Source: JAJCYL01 sp965206015 (GTDB taxonomy: Bacteria > Bacteroidota > Bacteroidia > Cytophagales > Cyclobacteriaceae). From it: 64,000 nucleotides of DNA. Both the position numbers and the translations under genes were made by a program. The notes beneath the pieces were generated by a model. The model was given only the letters and a program-made list of their open reading frames with translations. It was not told the DNA's origin and did not search any database. Each line of letters begins with the position of its first letter. Position 1 is the first letter of the stretch. The stretch spans positions 310,001-374,000 of the forward strand of contig CBDBIW010000016.1 in NCBI GenBank assembly GCA_965206015.1, given 5' to 3'. Shown piece after piece: positions 28,398-37,038 of this stretch.

Positions 28398-29066
28398 ATG
28401 GCAAAATTTACAAGAACTGAGGTAGCAGGTAAAATGAAAAAAACGGGGATTGTTCCTTTATTTTATCATAGTGACATTGAAGTAGCTAAGGGAATTTTGA
28501 AGGCCTGTCATGAGGGTGGTGCAGAGGTGCTTGAGTTTACAAATCGCGGTGATTTTGCCCATGAGGTATTTACTGCGTTAAACAAATATGCCTATGCTGA
28601 GCTTTCTGGGATGGCTTTAGGTGTGGGTTCAGTAACCGATGCCGGAGCCGCTTCACTTTACATGCAGCTTGGAGCTAATTTCATTGTTACACCCGTGTTG
28701 AGAGAAGACATTGCAATAGTCTGTAATAGAAAGAAGGTGCTGTGGTCTCCAGGATGTGGTTCGCTCACTGAAATTACGAGAGCTGAAGAGCTGGGATGTG
28801 AGATTGTTAAGCTTTTTCCGGGTGGTACTTATGGGCCGGGATTCGTGAAGGCCATTAAGGGACCACAACCTTGGACAAGCATTATGCCTACGGGTGGGGT
28901 AGAGCCGACAGAAGAGAATATGACCAAATGGTTTGAGGCTGGGGTTCATTGCGTGGGTATGGGATCTCAGCTCATAACTAAAGAGGTGATTCAAAATAAA
29001 GACTTTGACCAATTAGAGCAGAAAGTAAAAAACGCCATTAGCATTGTTCAAAAGTTGAAAAAATGA
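28398..29066 (+). CDS. kdgA: KDPG/KHG aldolase
   Basis: A 222-residue class I aldolase that splits KDPG to pyruvate and glyceraldehyde 3-phosphate. Visible are VLEFTNRGD near residue 45 (catalytic Glu), WSPGCGSLTE near residue 117, IVKLFPGG near residue 137 (Schiff-base Lys) and MPTGGV near residue 158 (phosphate site). The start is ATG 28398, with an A-rich leader in front; an upstream in-frame ATG/GTG at 28311 would run through the DUF2721 coding region. Its TGA overlaps the next ATG by 4 bases. Confidence 0.93.
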   Translation: MAKFTRTEVAGKMKKTGIVPLFYHSDIEVAKGILKACHEGGAEVLEFTNRGDFAHEVFTALNKYAYAELSGMALGVGSVTDAGAASLYMQLGANFIVTPVLREDIAIVCNRKKVLWSPGCGSLTEITRAEELGCEIVKLFPGGTYGPGFVKAIKGPQPWTSIMPTGGVEPTEENMTKWFEAGVHCVGMGSQLITKEVIQNKDFDQLEQKVKNAISIVQKLKK

Positions 29067-30307
29067 GGGGGCTGATCAAAGCAATACTCGCTTTCGGACC
29101 GGGGATTTTTGCCATCGGCTATACTGTTGGTACAGGCAGCGTTACCTCTATGATCGTAGCGGGAAGTAGTTTCGGTATGCAGCTTCTCTGGGTCTTGATG
29201 CTTAGTTGCATTTTTTCGGGAGTATTGATCTTTGTCTACGGACAATACACGCTCGTGACAGGTGAAACGGCCCTTTTTGCTTTTAAAAAGCACCTTCCGT
29301 TAGGAAAAATTATTGCTATCCTCATAATAGTTGGGATTTCTTTTGGGCAATGGAATTCACTGATTGGTATTTTGGGAATCACCTCTAATATAGTGTTCGA
29401 AATCCTGGTCTTGTCCTTTCCCTCATTGGAAGAACATAAGTATACGACAGTGTTGATTTTAGCTATCCTGATTATTGGGGTTATGTATTCAATATTACTC
29501 AAAGGTGATTATACCCTATTCGAGAAATTATTAACAGTATTGGTAACCTTCATGGGGTTGTCATTTTTTTTCACCCTCTTTTTTGTCTTTCCCCTCCCTG
29601 GGGAAATATTGAGAGGGTTAATCCCACAAATTCCTGATGTAAAAGGTGGGAGTATGTTAGCAGCTGCTTTTGTGGGTACGACCATGGCTTCGGCTACCTT
29701 TTTATCGCGTCCTCTCTTTGTAAAAGGCAAAGGGTGGACAATAAAAGACCTCGTCACTCAAAAGAACGACGCTATTGTAGCTGCAAGCTTGGTTTTTATC
29801 ATTAGCGGGTCAATTATGGCAGTGGCTACTGGGAGTTTATTTAAAGAGGGTATTGTGGTCACCAAAGTGGTAGATATGTCTCAGGCTTTGACCCCGATAG
29901 CCGGTAAGTTTGCCATGTCTGTATTCTTTTTTGGGACTTTAAGCGCAGGGTTGTCGTCCATATTCCCCATTCTTTTGATTGTGCCAATTATGCTGTCTGA
30001 TTATAGATCGGGTGAGCTTGACACAAAATCCGATCAATTTAAATGGATAACAGGTATTGCCAGTTTAATCGCACTAACTATTCCCGTTTTTGGAGCAAAC
30101 CCAGTTGAAGGTCAGGTCCTAACTCAAGTGTTTAATGTTTTTGTGTTGCCCCTGGTAATTGTGGGTATATTTCTCCTTACAAACCGGAAGGATTTGGGGA
30201 AGTATAAAAGCGGGATAGTTCTTAATGTCATACTTCTGCTGGCTTTTATTTTCTCAATAGTAATCTCGGTGAATGGAGTGATTGGAATACTATCATATTT
30301 GGAATAA
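29063..30307 (+). CDS. Nramp-related membrane transporter without metal-site motifs
   Basis: A 414-residue protein with about eleven hydrophobic segments and the Nramp-type opening GPGIFAIGY. The TM1 motif D-P-G-N that binds metal in true Nramp proteins is replaced by GTGS (GYTVGTGSVTSM), and the TM6 M-P-H is replaced by MAS (GTTMASATFLSR). A TGET motif after TM3 replaces TGKDL. It therefore probably does not carry manganese or iron. It ends the alginate operon, overlapping kdgA by 4 bases. A cousin with similar changes sits in the fucose operon at 46938. Cargo unknown; an organic acid or sugar acid is a fair guess from position only. Confidence 0.75.
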   Translation: MRGLIKAILAFGPGIFAIGYTVGTGSVTSMIVAGSSFGMQLLWVLMLSCIFSGVLIFVYGQYTLVTGETALFAFKKHLPLGKIIAILIIVGISFGQWNSLIGILGITSNIVFEILVLSFPSLEEHKYTTVLILAILIIGVMYSILLKGDYTLFEKLLTVLVTFMGLSFFFTLFFVFPLPGEILRGLIPQIPDVKGGSMLAAAFVGTTMASATFLSRPLFVKGKGWTIKDLVTQKNDAIVAASLVFIISGSIMAVATGSLFKEGIVVTKVVDMSQALTPIAGKFAMSVFFFGTLSAGLSSIFPILLIVPIMLSDYRSGELDTKSDQFKWITGIASLIALTIPVFGANPVEGQVLTQVFNVFVLPLVIVGIFLLTNRKDLGKYKSGIVLNVILLLAFIFSIVISVNGVIGILSYLE

Positions 30308-30311
30308 GATA

Positions 30312-31516
30312 AGACCATTGCAAAAGTCATGAACGATGATTCGCATTGGATTTTTGGCTAAAGATTGAAGTTGTATACTTGTATTTTTTCTGTTTTCTCT
30401 GTTCTTTGGGGTGCGACAGGCTTCATTTTTAACGATTAGACGCAATGATCCCGGGAGTGCGATACAAATTGTAAGATAGCACTTCCATTATGTTCTGATT
30501 ATGCATCTTTTCTATCCCTGTGTACCCTGCTACTCCTCCGGCGAACCAAAGTCTGATGCCCCCAAATGTGCGTTCTACTTTAAAACGTGCCTTGCCTGCC
30601 AATTTATTGAAACGCTTCTCCCAATGGGTCAGGGACTTGTTCTTTTTGGCTTTCTTCAAAATGTGATTCTTGAGTTTTTTGCTTTTGAGAAGTTGCTCAT
30701 TCTTCTCTGATTGGTACCCTTTATCAGCTTTCAGGGCAATACCCTCAGGTAAATCGACTGTGCCCGACACCTCAGACAGATTTCCTGTTTCATTCACACT
30801 TGCTTTGGTGGTCACAACACCCGGCACCAGTCCTTCTTCATCGGTGAGGTAATGTTTCTTATAACCATAATGATATTTACCTCCCTTCTTTAACCATGAT
30901 GCCTCCTGATCTACACTTGAAGGGTAGGTTTTATCCACACTCACCTCTTGCTCATCTTCCCGATCTGTTGTGACTTGATGGGTGGCTTTCCCTTTAGGCC
31001 TCAAAGGAGTTTCTATCACACCGGCATCGACTATGACTCCTGTTTTAACGATGATTTTATGCCTGCTCAACTGCGAATTGATCTCCTTCAAAAGCAGCTC
31101 AAAACCACCTGATTTGGACATGGCACTACGAAAGCGGCTTAAAGTACTATGGATCCGGAGCTGCCTGGTCTGTTGTTGATCCACAGAAACAGCCAAAAGA
31201 AATACGATCATTGACACGATCTTCTACTTCATAATCGCTCAGTCCGTACCCTGTTTGAAGTAAACACCTCTTAAATAGCAACAGCCCGTCATAACCGGGT
31301 TTACCTGTCGCACTCTTGCCCTTTTTATAATAGGCAGAGATGACTGATTCAATCGATGCCCGGTCCAAAACAGTATTTATCTGAGTGAAAAAAGTCTTTT
31401 TTATTTTGCGGGTTCGTAGATCACAAATGCTGTCTGTCAGGCTAAGAATGGATTGTTTTTGCATACGTAACTATAATACATAACGAGTAATATTTCAGAA
31501 TGCCTTGCAACGATCT
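30312..31516 (-). mobile_element. IS5-type insertion sequence, about 1.2 kb
   Basis: Imperfect terminal inverted repeats AGACCATTGCAA (left, 30312-30323) and AGATCGTTGCAA (right, reading inward from 31516), 10 of 12 identical, flank a leftward transposase. The length of about 1205 bp is usual for IS5-family elements. GAT(A) occurs at both outer flanks, but the left flank is the end of the alginate operon and the right flank is an older IS fragment, so a real target duplication cannot be claimed. Confidence 0.75.
30429..31464 (-). pseudogene. IS5-family transposase, frameshifted
   Basis: Two leftward frames form one DDE transposase of about 345 residues. The N-terminal frame (31464-31147) ends after TTDQAAPDP; the C-terminal frame carries HSTLSRFRSAM, VIVDAGVIETP (first Asp), YHYGYKKH, ALKADKGYQS (second Asp) and ARFKVERTFGGIR (Glu). 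One extra base at the GGATCC near 31150-31157 separates them; without it the text would read APDHSTLSRF, the usual IS5 form. I see no A6G-type slippery site at the junction, so this looks like a disabling indel, not a programmed frameshift, though that remains possible. Confidence 0.8.
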
Positions 31517-32290
31517 TGATACTTACAATGGCAATCACCCTTCTCGCAGAAAGAAAGCTAATGCAGCGGGCAGAAAGTTAAAAACGATTGCAGGAAGACT
31601 GGTCAGGGAGCCTGAGCGCAAATTGCCCACCTCTGCCTGCCATGATACTTTGGTGATTTTCAATCAGGTACTTTCTCAGAGTAGAACAAGCAAAAACAAA
31701 ATCTACAGTCTACATGAGCCTGATGTGTATTGCATAGCGAAAGGCAAAGCGCATAAGAAATATGAATATGGTTGTAAGGGATCAATCCCCTTAACTCAAC
31801 ATACAGGTAGCATCGTAGGGGCAATGACTTTTGAAAATAATCCTTACGATGGCCATACGCTCAAACAAGTACTCCACCAAACAGATGGGCTAACAGGTCA
31901 ATATCCTAAAACAGCTACTGTAGACAGCGGGTACAAAGGAGTTCAACACATAGCAGGCACTACCATCATAAAACCTTCCAGGCCTCTAAAACGAGAGAAT
32001 CATTACCAGAGGAACAGGAAAAGGAAACACTGTAGGAGACGAGCTGCCACAGAACCTATTATTGGACCTATCAAAGATGATCACCGGGCTGCCAGAAACT
32101 ACCTCAAAGGTACTCCTGGTGATCAAATTAACTTCATCATGGCTGCCAGTGCCTTCAATTACAAAAAACGAATGAAAAAGCTAAGGGCTAAGGCTCTTTG
32201 GTTCAGTTGGCAAACCAATACAATAAACCACTATTGGATACTGATTTTTCCAGGAAAACTGAAATTAGCTTTTTAAGGGACAACTAAATA
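31517..32290 (+). mobile_element. Truncated second IS5-type element, C-terminal transposase part
   Basis: Rightward coding remains to 32276 match the C-terminal half or more of a different IS5-type transposase: KLKTIAGRLVREPERKLP, NKIYSLHEPDVYCIAKGKAHKKYE, VDSGYKGVQHI (second Asp) and RRAATEPIIGPIKDDH (Glu). The N-terminal part with the first Asp is absent; the text starts right at the end of the neighbouring element. So the copy cannot work by itself. The distal end is probably near 32290 (TTAAGGGACAACTA). It is likely an older element cut by the later arrival. Confidence 0.75.
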
Positions 32291-32301
32291 GTTTAACCTG
32301 A

Positions 32302-34596
32302 TCATTCTGAAGTCTCAGGTTCACCAAGAACTTCGGATTTATCACCATCATCCGGCCCGCTTAAGATATTTTCATCGGCCAGAATCTCCTTCTCCCTGTG
32401 GGCATTAATAAATATAACATTGCCTGGATTTTTATAGCCGTCAAAAGCATTCTCTTCCAGTTGCTTCACCACCTCAGTCTTAAATCCAATCAAAGTTAAA
32501 TCTGCATCTACTGATTTGATTCCAATGATTTCCTTGACATTGGTGTCGGCACTAATGGTTATTAACTCCACATTATTCTGGGAAATTGGCAGACGACCTT
32601 CCTTGATCAGTTTTACCATCCGTGCCTGCTGGTCACTCATTTCATCTTCAGGCATGGCTGCGAAAATTTTTATTTGCGCACTTTTCCATTCAGGATGCCC
32701 CATTATAACGTAGCCCAATAAGATCATCAGGTTAGCGTTCTCAAAATCATTTTGGGTAATCCAGATGTGAATTTCGTTTTTATAGCCATATCCTTTGTCG
32801 GCAGTAGAAAGAATACAGATGTCAAATTCTGCTGCTTTGACTAATGAAAGATTGTCTGCAATCTCTTTAAGAGATTCCACGTTATCCCGGTCATACTCAA
32901 AGAGCATAAGATTGCTGTCTTTTCCGGAGACACTTGGCAATTGAATGGATTGCGCTACCGCTGTGGTATAAGATGGAGAAATGATAGTGTCTACAAATAC
33001 ATTACTATGGCTGATATCGGCCATTTTGATCAATCGTGCCAATTCAGTTTTGGCCAGAATATGGGTTTTCGTAGAGATATACCCATCGATTAAGTGCAAA
33101 TAAGTGCCAAATCCGTACCTATGAGTAATAAACCGCATCAAGTCGAATGCACTTACCCTTTTAAAGGAGTCCCTGGTCACACAAATCGCAGAGGGCCTCC
33201 AGTTATCGGAGTCTTTTTCAGCCTTTTGAAGGAATACTTGTAATTGACGGCTCAACTGGAAGATTACTCCCTGAAAAACTGTAGCCATACCCTGCTTATT
33301 ATCAACAAATCTTGTAATGCCAAGGTATATGAATACCATTACTGCCGTAGAAGCGAATGCATAGCCGGGATTCATTTTGAACATCAGGTAAATACACATG
33401 ATTGCCCCAACTAAAGATATGTACCATCTTGATCTGAAGGCAGGCCGATAGGAGGGATCAGCTGCAAAATGTTGGAAAAATGAAATAAGACAGATGGCAC
33501 CATATGTGACCATAAAAAACATTGAAATAATCTCCGCTACGGCATTAACATCCCCTATGCTCACAAAGAGTAAAGCAATGAGCAGTGAAACAATGGTGGC
33601 ATTTATTGGTTCATGGTTTTTTATGGTCTCTTTTGACAGCAGCGCATTGGCCCATGGAAGAGGAAAAATCTTATCGGCAGCAATTGCCTGAATGGTCCGC
33701 GGTGCTACCAAAATTGATCCTAATGCTGAAGAAATTGTAGCTGCAGCCAATCCGATAGGTATAATCGGTCCCCAAATAGCAATTTCACCCATAACCAACT
33801 GGTTGCTGACCAATTCATCCGGACTGGCTGATAAAGACAGTTTGTGGGCAATAAAAATGTAAATAGCCATCCCTACGAATGTTGCGGATAAGGTTCCTAA
33901 AGGAATGGAACGTTTGGGCTCTTTCAAATCACCGGATAGACCCACTCCAGCAGCCATTCCGGTAAATGCCGGAAAAATTATTGCAAATACATAAAAGAAA
34001 TTATCAGGATTGGTAACAGTTGCCACCGGATTATAAGTTATTTCATTAGCGTAGGTTGTTGTTCCGACAAAAAAGAAAACCAGTGATGCGAATAGTATTC
34101 CAACCACCACATATAACGCTTTCATCCCAAAATCGGCACCTTTGATTAACATCAGAATACTCAAAAGGCCTAATGCTGGCAAGCTAACCAGGCGCTTATC
34201 GTGAAGGTTCAGATCAAATTCCTCATTTACTATGGCAAAAACCGGATCGAAGGCTTCTGAGAAAGCAATGGCGTAAAAGGCCACACTGATAGCCTGGGAC
34301 AGATAGAGTGCAAGTCCAATGGCACCTCCTATATTGAGGCCAAATGATCTGGAAATGATATAGTATAATCCACCACCTTCTACCTTTTGATTGGTGGCGA
34401 TCTCGGCGATGGCCATTGCAGTTGGCAATGTAACCAGGTGTCCTATCATGATGATGGCCATTGTCCCCAGAAAGCCAAGGCTACCCACGGCGTAACCAAA
34501 TCTGAGGAACATGATTGCACCAAGAATTGTGGAAATAGCGGTGAAAAATACAGGGATGGTACCAAAATTGGCTTTTTCCTTTAATAGCTGCGACAT
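32302..34596 (-). CDS. SLC12-like (cation-chloride cotransporter type) APC permease
   Basis: A 764-residue protein: about twelve hydrophobic segments up to residue 450 and then a soluble domain of about 300 residues. The TM1 region FGTIPVFFTAISTILGAIMFLRFGYAVG is that of SLC12 cation-chloride cotransporters and their bacterial relatives; GGGLYYIISRSFG follows in TM3. The cytoplasmic domain (from about residue 465) resembles the SLC12 C-terminal, USP-like domain (VTRDSFKRVSAFDLMRF, MILLGYVIMGHPEWKSAQIKIF). Bacterial relatives may move cations with chloride or amino acids, so the substrate is open. It is a single gene leftward, followed by IS remains. Confidence 0.82.
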   Translation of the reverse strand: MSQLLKEKANFGTIPVFFTAISTILGAIMFLRFGYAVGSLGFLGTMAIIMIGHLVTLPTAMAIAEIATNQKVEGGGLYYIISRSFGLNIGGAIGLALYLSQAISVAFYAIAFSEAFDPVFAIVNEEFDLNLHDKRLVSLPALGLLSILMLIKGADFGMKALYVVVGILFASLVFFFVGTTTYANEITYNPVATVTNPDNFFYVFAIIFPAFTGMAAGVGLSGDLKEPKRSIPLGTLSATFVGMAIYIFIAHKLSLSASPDELVSNQLVMGEIAIWGPIIPIGLAAATISSALGSILVAPRTIQAIAADKIFPLPWANALLSKETIKNHEPINATIVSLLIALLFVSIGDVNAVAEIISMFFMVTYGAICLISFFQHFAADPSYRPAFRSRWYISLVGAIMCIYLMFKMNPGYAFASTAVMVFIYLGITRFVDNKQGMATVFQGVIFQLSRQLQVFLQKAEKDSDNWRPSAICVTRDSFKRVSAFDLMRFITHRYGFGTYLHLIDGYISTKTHILAKTELARLIKMADISHSNVFVDTIISPSYTTAVAQSIQLPSVSGKDSNLMLFEYDRDNVESLKEIADNLSLVKAAEFDICILSTADKGYGYKNEIHIWITQNDFENANLMILLGYVIMGHPEWKSAQIKIFAAMPEDEMSDQQARMVKLIKEGRLPISQNNVELITISADTNVKEIIGIKSVDADLTLIGFKTEVVKQLEENAFDGYKNPGNVIFINAHREKEILADENILSGPDDGDKSEVLGEPETSE

Positions 34597-34790
34597 GTTG
34601 ATTCAGTCAAAGTAAGCAATATACTATAAACCTGAGTTCGATTAATACTTGAATGAATTTTCTGAGGGAAACCCTTGAGAACTCAATAAGTTACTTTGAA
34701 CAACCAGGACAGATCTTACTTTAACTGTTCCAGTTCCTTTTTGCGGATTGAGATTTGCCAGCCATATTTCGAAACGCTTTACTTTGAGTA

Positions 34791-34997
34791 TTAATCCAAT
34801 AAGAAATCATCAAGTACTTCCATGAAACTACTATAGGCCAACTTTGATTCCCCAACTAAAGTCCCCTTCATGAGTTTGCGCTTATAAAGGCTGAGGGCCT
34901 CATTGATATATTTGTTTCGCTTTTTATCAATCCGGCTTATGATGTCTTTAATGTCGGAAAATATGTCATCCTCTAACTTTGGTGACAAATTTTTCAT
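34791..34997 (-). CDS. Solitary ribbon-helix-helix protein, antitoxin-like
   Basis: A 68-residue protein (MKNLSPKLEDDIFSDI...) whose first 45 residues fit a ribbon-helix-helix DNA-binding domain: a short strand, then helix (DDIFSDIKDIISRIDKKR) and helix (NKYINEALSLYKRKLM), with an acidic tail that could bind a toxin. The start codon lies in a 15-bp inverted repeat, expected for an autorepressor. No toxin frame of normal size is found on either side (194 bases downstream, 112 upstream of the operator). It may be an orphan antitoxin or a free small regulator. Confidence 0.65.
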   Translation of the reverse strand: MKNLSPKLEDDIFSDIKDIISRIDKKRNKYINEALSLYKRKLMKGTLVGESKLAYSSFMEVLDDFLLD

Positions 34998-35034
34998 ACT
35001 TGAAAGTATATGCTTTTAGTATACTTTCAAGTAT
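34996..35034 (-). promoter_or_regulatory. Inverted-repeat operator overlapping the start of the RHH gene
   Basis: Arms ATACTTGAAAGTATA (34996-35010) and TATACTTTCAAGTAT (35020-35034) are perfect complements with a 9-base spacer. Each arm itself holds an ACTTnnAAGT near-palindrome, so two dimers could bind. The proximal arm covers the first two bases of the ATG, so in RNA the hairpin would also hide the start codon. Confidence 0.75.
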
Positions 35035-35146
35035 CAATTATTATGCTGCAAACCTTCAGGAGTGCCTTGACTATGAGGCACTATTGATCACTGGTTTATC
35101 TGCTTGGGTAAATCCTTGAAGGTTTAACGCATTAGATTCTAATGTG

Positions 35147-36841
35147 CTAATTCCAGTGATCCGAGGTCGGTGATGGCATGAAAAATCCAAACTTATCTTT
35201 ACTATCAAAATGACCGGCGAAATTATTCTTATGCGTAACCACTCTCAGATCAACTGGCTTTATGTCCCTTGGGTCGGAACGACCCAAAATTTTGGTTAAT
35301 TCCAGCATATCATGATGAAAACCGTTCAGGTATTTGTGAATTCGTGTCGATTTCTCCGGTATGCTAATTCCATGCATTCGCCATTTATTATTAGTGGTAA
35401 TCCCTGTTGGGCACTCATTGGTGTGACATTTAAGTGCCTGTATGCAACCTATGGATAACATGGCAGCTCTTGCTGTTTCTATGGTGTCAGCACCATATGC
35501 AAATGCATAGGCTGCATGTGCTGGTGTAAATAGTCTTCCAGAAGCACTAAGTCTAACATTATCCCGAATTCCAGCTTTTACCAGTTGCATGTGTAAATAA
35601 GCTAATGTCTCTACAGAGCCGCCATAGCCAACATAATTAACGAACATATTAGGTCCGGCTCCTGTTCCACCGTCAGCCCCGTCAATCTGGATCATGTCGG
35701 GGCCCTCTCCTGTTTGCTTCATTGCTTCCACTAACAAATCCACCTCACTCAATTTTCCGATGCACATTTTTATACCCACTGGCAATCCACTTAACGCCCT
35801 TATTTTTTTACAAAAATCCATCAGCTTGGCAACAGCTTGCCTGGATGTAGTGGCATAAAGCTCTGCATGCTGGAAAGGGCTAATTACTGTTTTCCAGGCC
35901 TGAATCTTTCTCACATCAGCTATTTCGGGCGATACTTTAGCCCCTGGCAGGTGTCCTCCAATACCAGGTTTTGCACCCTGAGAAATCTTCAATTGAATCA
36001 TCTTAATGTTTGGAAACTCGTTTAGGGTTTCCTTGAAGAGTTGTTCATCAAGAACTCTAGTTGTTTCTCCATTGGGTAAAGCAGCCTCTGTACCAGCACC
36101 AAATTTGCCCGTTCCTAATTGCCAAACTGTATCATTGCCAGCCACCGCATGTGGACCACATCCACCTTCACCTGTGTTGACGTAAGCAATATCCTTTGCA
36201 CCTAGACTCAGACATTCGGCCACCCTGTAGTTTAAAGCACCATAACTCATGGCAGATATATTCAGCACATTCTTTACTTTAAATGGCTGAACATTAGAGT
36301 GATAGATACCCACTTCAAAACCATAACTTATATTGGAAGCCTGAGTCCCAAAGTTGTTATGCAGAATTCGACCACCCGCGGTATTTTCAGGATCAGAAAT
36401 GTCTAATTCAGTGCCGAAACTTGACATCGACTTAAGCCCTTTTGCCTTTTGATAAATGTAGTCCCTGACTATTTTAGGGATTGGTCTGCCGTCTGTATTG
36501 GTCTCATTAAAATATTGTAAGTACTTGTCACGGAATACATCTTCAAAGATGAATCTTAACCTGCCAATTGGCCCATAAATACGGGTAATTGTATGATCAT
36601 CCTGGATAAAGAGATCCTTAAGACCCCACAAGAGCATAGCAATAGCCATTAAAATCAGACTCCCTTGCCAACCACTAAAAAAATACACGGGAATGGTGCC
36701 AATAAGACAAATTAGGATTATGGCCTCTATTGGACGCTGTAATGGCGGTAGATGATCCGGTGGGATGAGAACATTTTCCTTGCCATATTTAGCATAACTC
36801 TTAACTATTCGACTGGTAATGCCGGAAATTTTATAAGCCAT
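35147..36841 (-). CDS. FMN-binding glutamate synthase-family protein, membrane-anchored
   Basis: A 564-residue protein related to the central FMN/3Fe-4S domain of glutamate synthase large subunit. Two hydrophobic segments near residues 38-75 anchor it. The barrel has GEGGCGPHAVAG near residue 220, KISQGAKPGIGGHLPG near residue 285, IDGADGGTGAGP near residue 385 and the cluster site CIQALKCHTNECPTG (C-x5-C-x4-C) near residue 468. It lacks the N-terminal glutaminase domain, so it is a stand-alone member whose electron partner and substrate are unknown. It is divergent from purL. Confidence 0.88.
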   Translation of the reverse strand: MAYKISGITSRIVKSYAKYGKENVLIPPDHLPPLQRPIEAIILICLIGTIPVYFFSGWQGSLILMAIAMLLWGLKDLFIQDDHTITRIYGPIGRLRFIFEDVFRDKYLQYFNETNTDGRPIPKIVRDYIYQKAKGLKSMSSFGTELDISDPENTAGGRILHNNFGTQASNISYGFEVGIYHSNVQPFKVKNVLNISAMSYGALNYRVAECLSLGAKDIAYVNTGEGGCGPHAVAGNDTVWQLGTGKFGAGTEAALPNGETTRVLDEQLFKETLNEFPNIKMIQLKISQGAKPGIGGHLPGAKVSPEIADVRKIQAWKTVISPFQHAELYATTSRQAVAKLMDFCKKIRALSGLPVGIKMCIGKLSEVDLLVEAMKQTGEGPDMIQIDGADGGTGAGPNMFVNYVGYGGSVETLAYLHMQLVKAGIRDNVRLSASGRLFTPAHAAYAFAYGADTIETARAAMLSIGCIQALKCHTNECPTGITTNNKWRMHGISIPEKSTRIHKYLNGFHHDMLELTKILGRSDPRDIKPVDLRVVTHKNNFAGHFDSKDKFGFFMPSPTSDHWN

Positions 36842-36987
36842 TGATTACGGTGGTTAGTAATTAGCCGCTTAAGGTAAGCAACTTAACAATTAACAGACAA
36901 TTGATATAGCAGAATATGTTGCAAATTTTATTTTGATGATTCATGGGTAAGAAAAAACAACACCACTTAAATATACCTTAAACTACC

Positions 36988-37018
36988 TTTCACGATTACG
37001 TCGGTTCTTCTACTTTTG
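36988..37018 (+). promoter_or_regulatory. Bacteroidota-type promoter for purL
   Basis: TTTC at 36988-36991 and TACTTTTG at 37011-37018 are separated by 19 bases and match the -33 and -7 (TAnnTTTG) pattern. Transcription would start near 37025, leaving a leader of about 14 bases before the ATG at 37039. Confidence 0.55.
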
Positions 37019-37038
37019 CGGCAGCAAACTCTCCCCTT

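Noticed and set aside
30429..31464. Programmed ribosomal frameshift in the transposase
   Set aside because: No slippery run at the junction, and homology is restored by removing a single base at GGATCC; kept as an indel.
30308..31521. GAT(A) target-site duplication around the first IS
   Set aside because: The flanks belong to unrelated sequences (operon end and IS fragment), so the short match may be chance.
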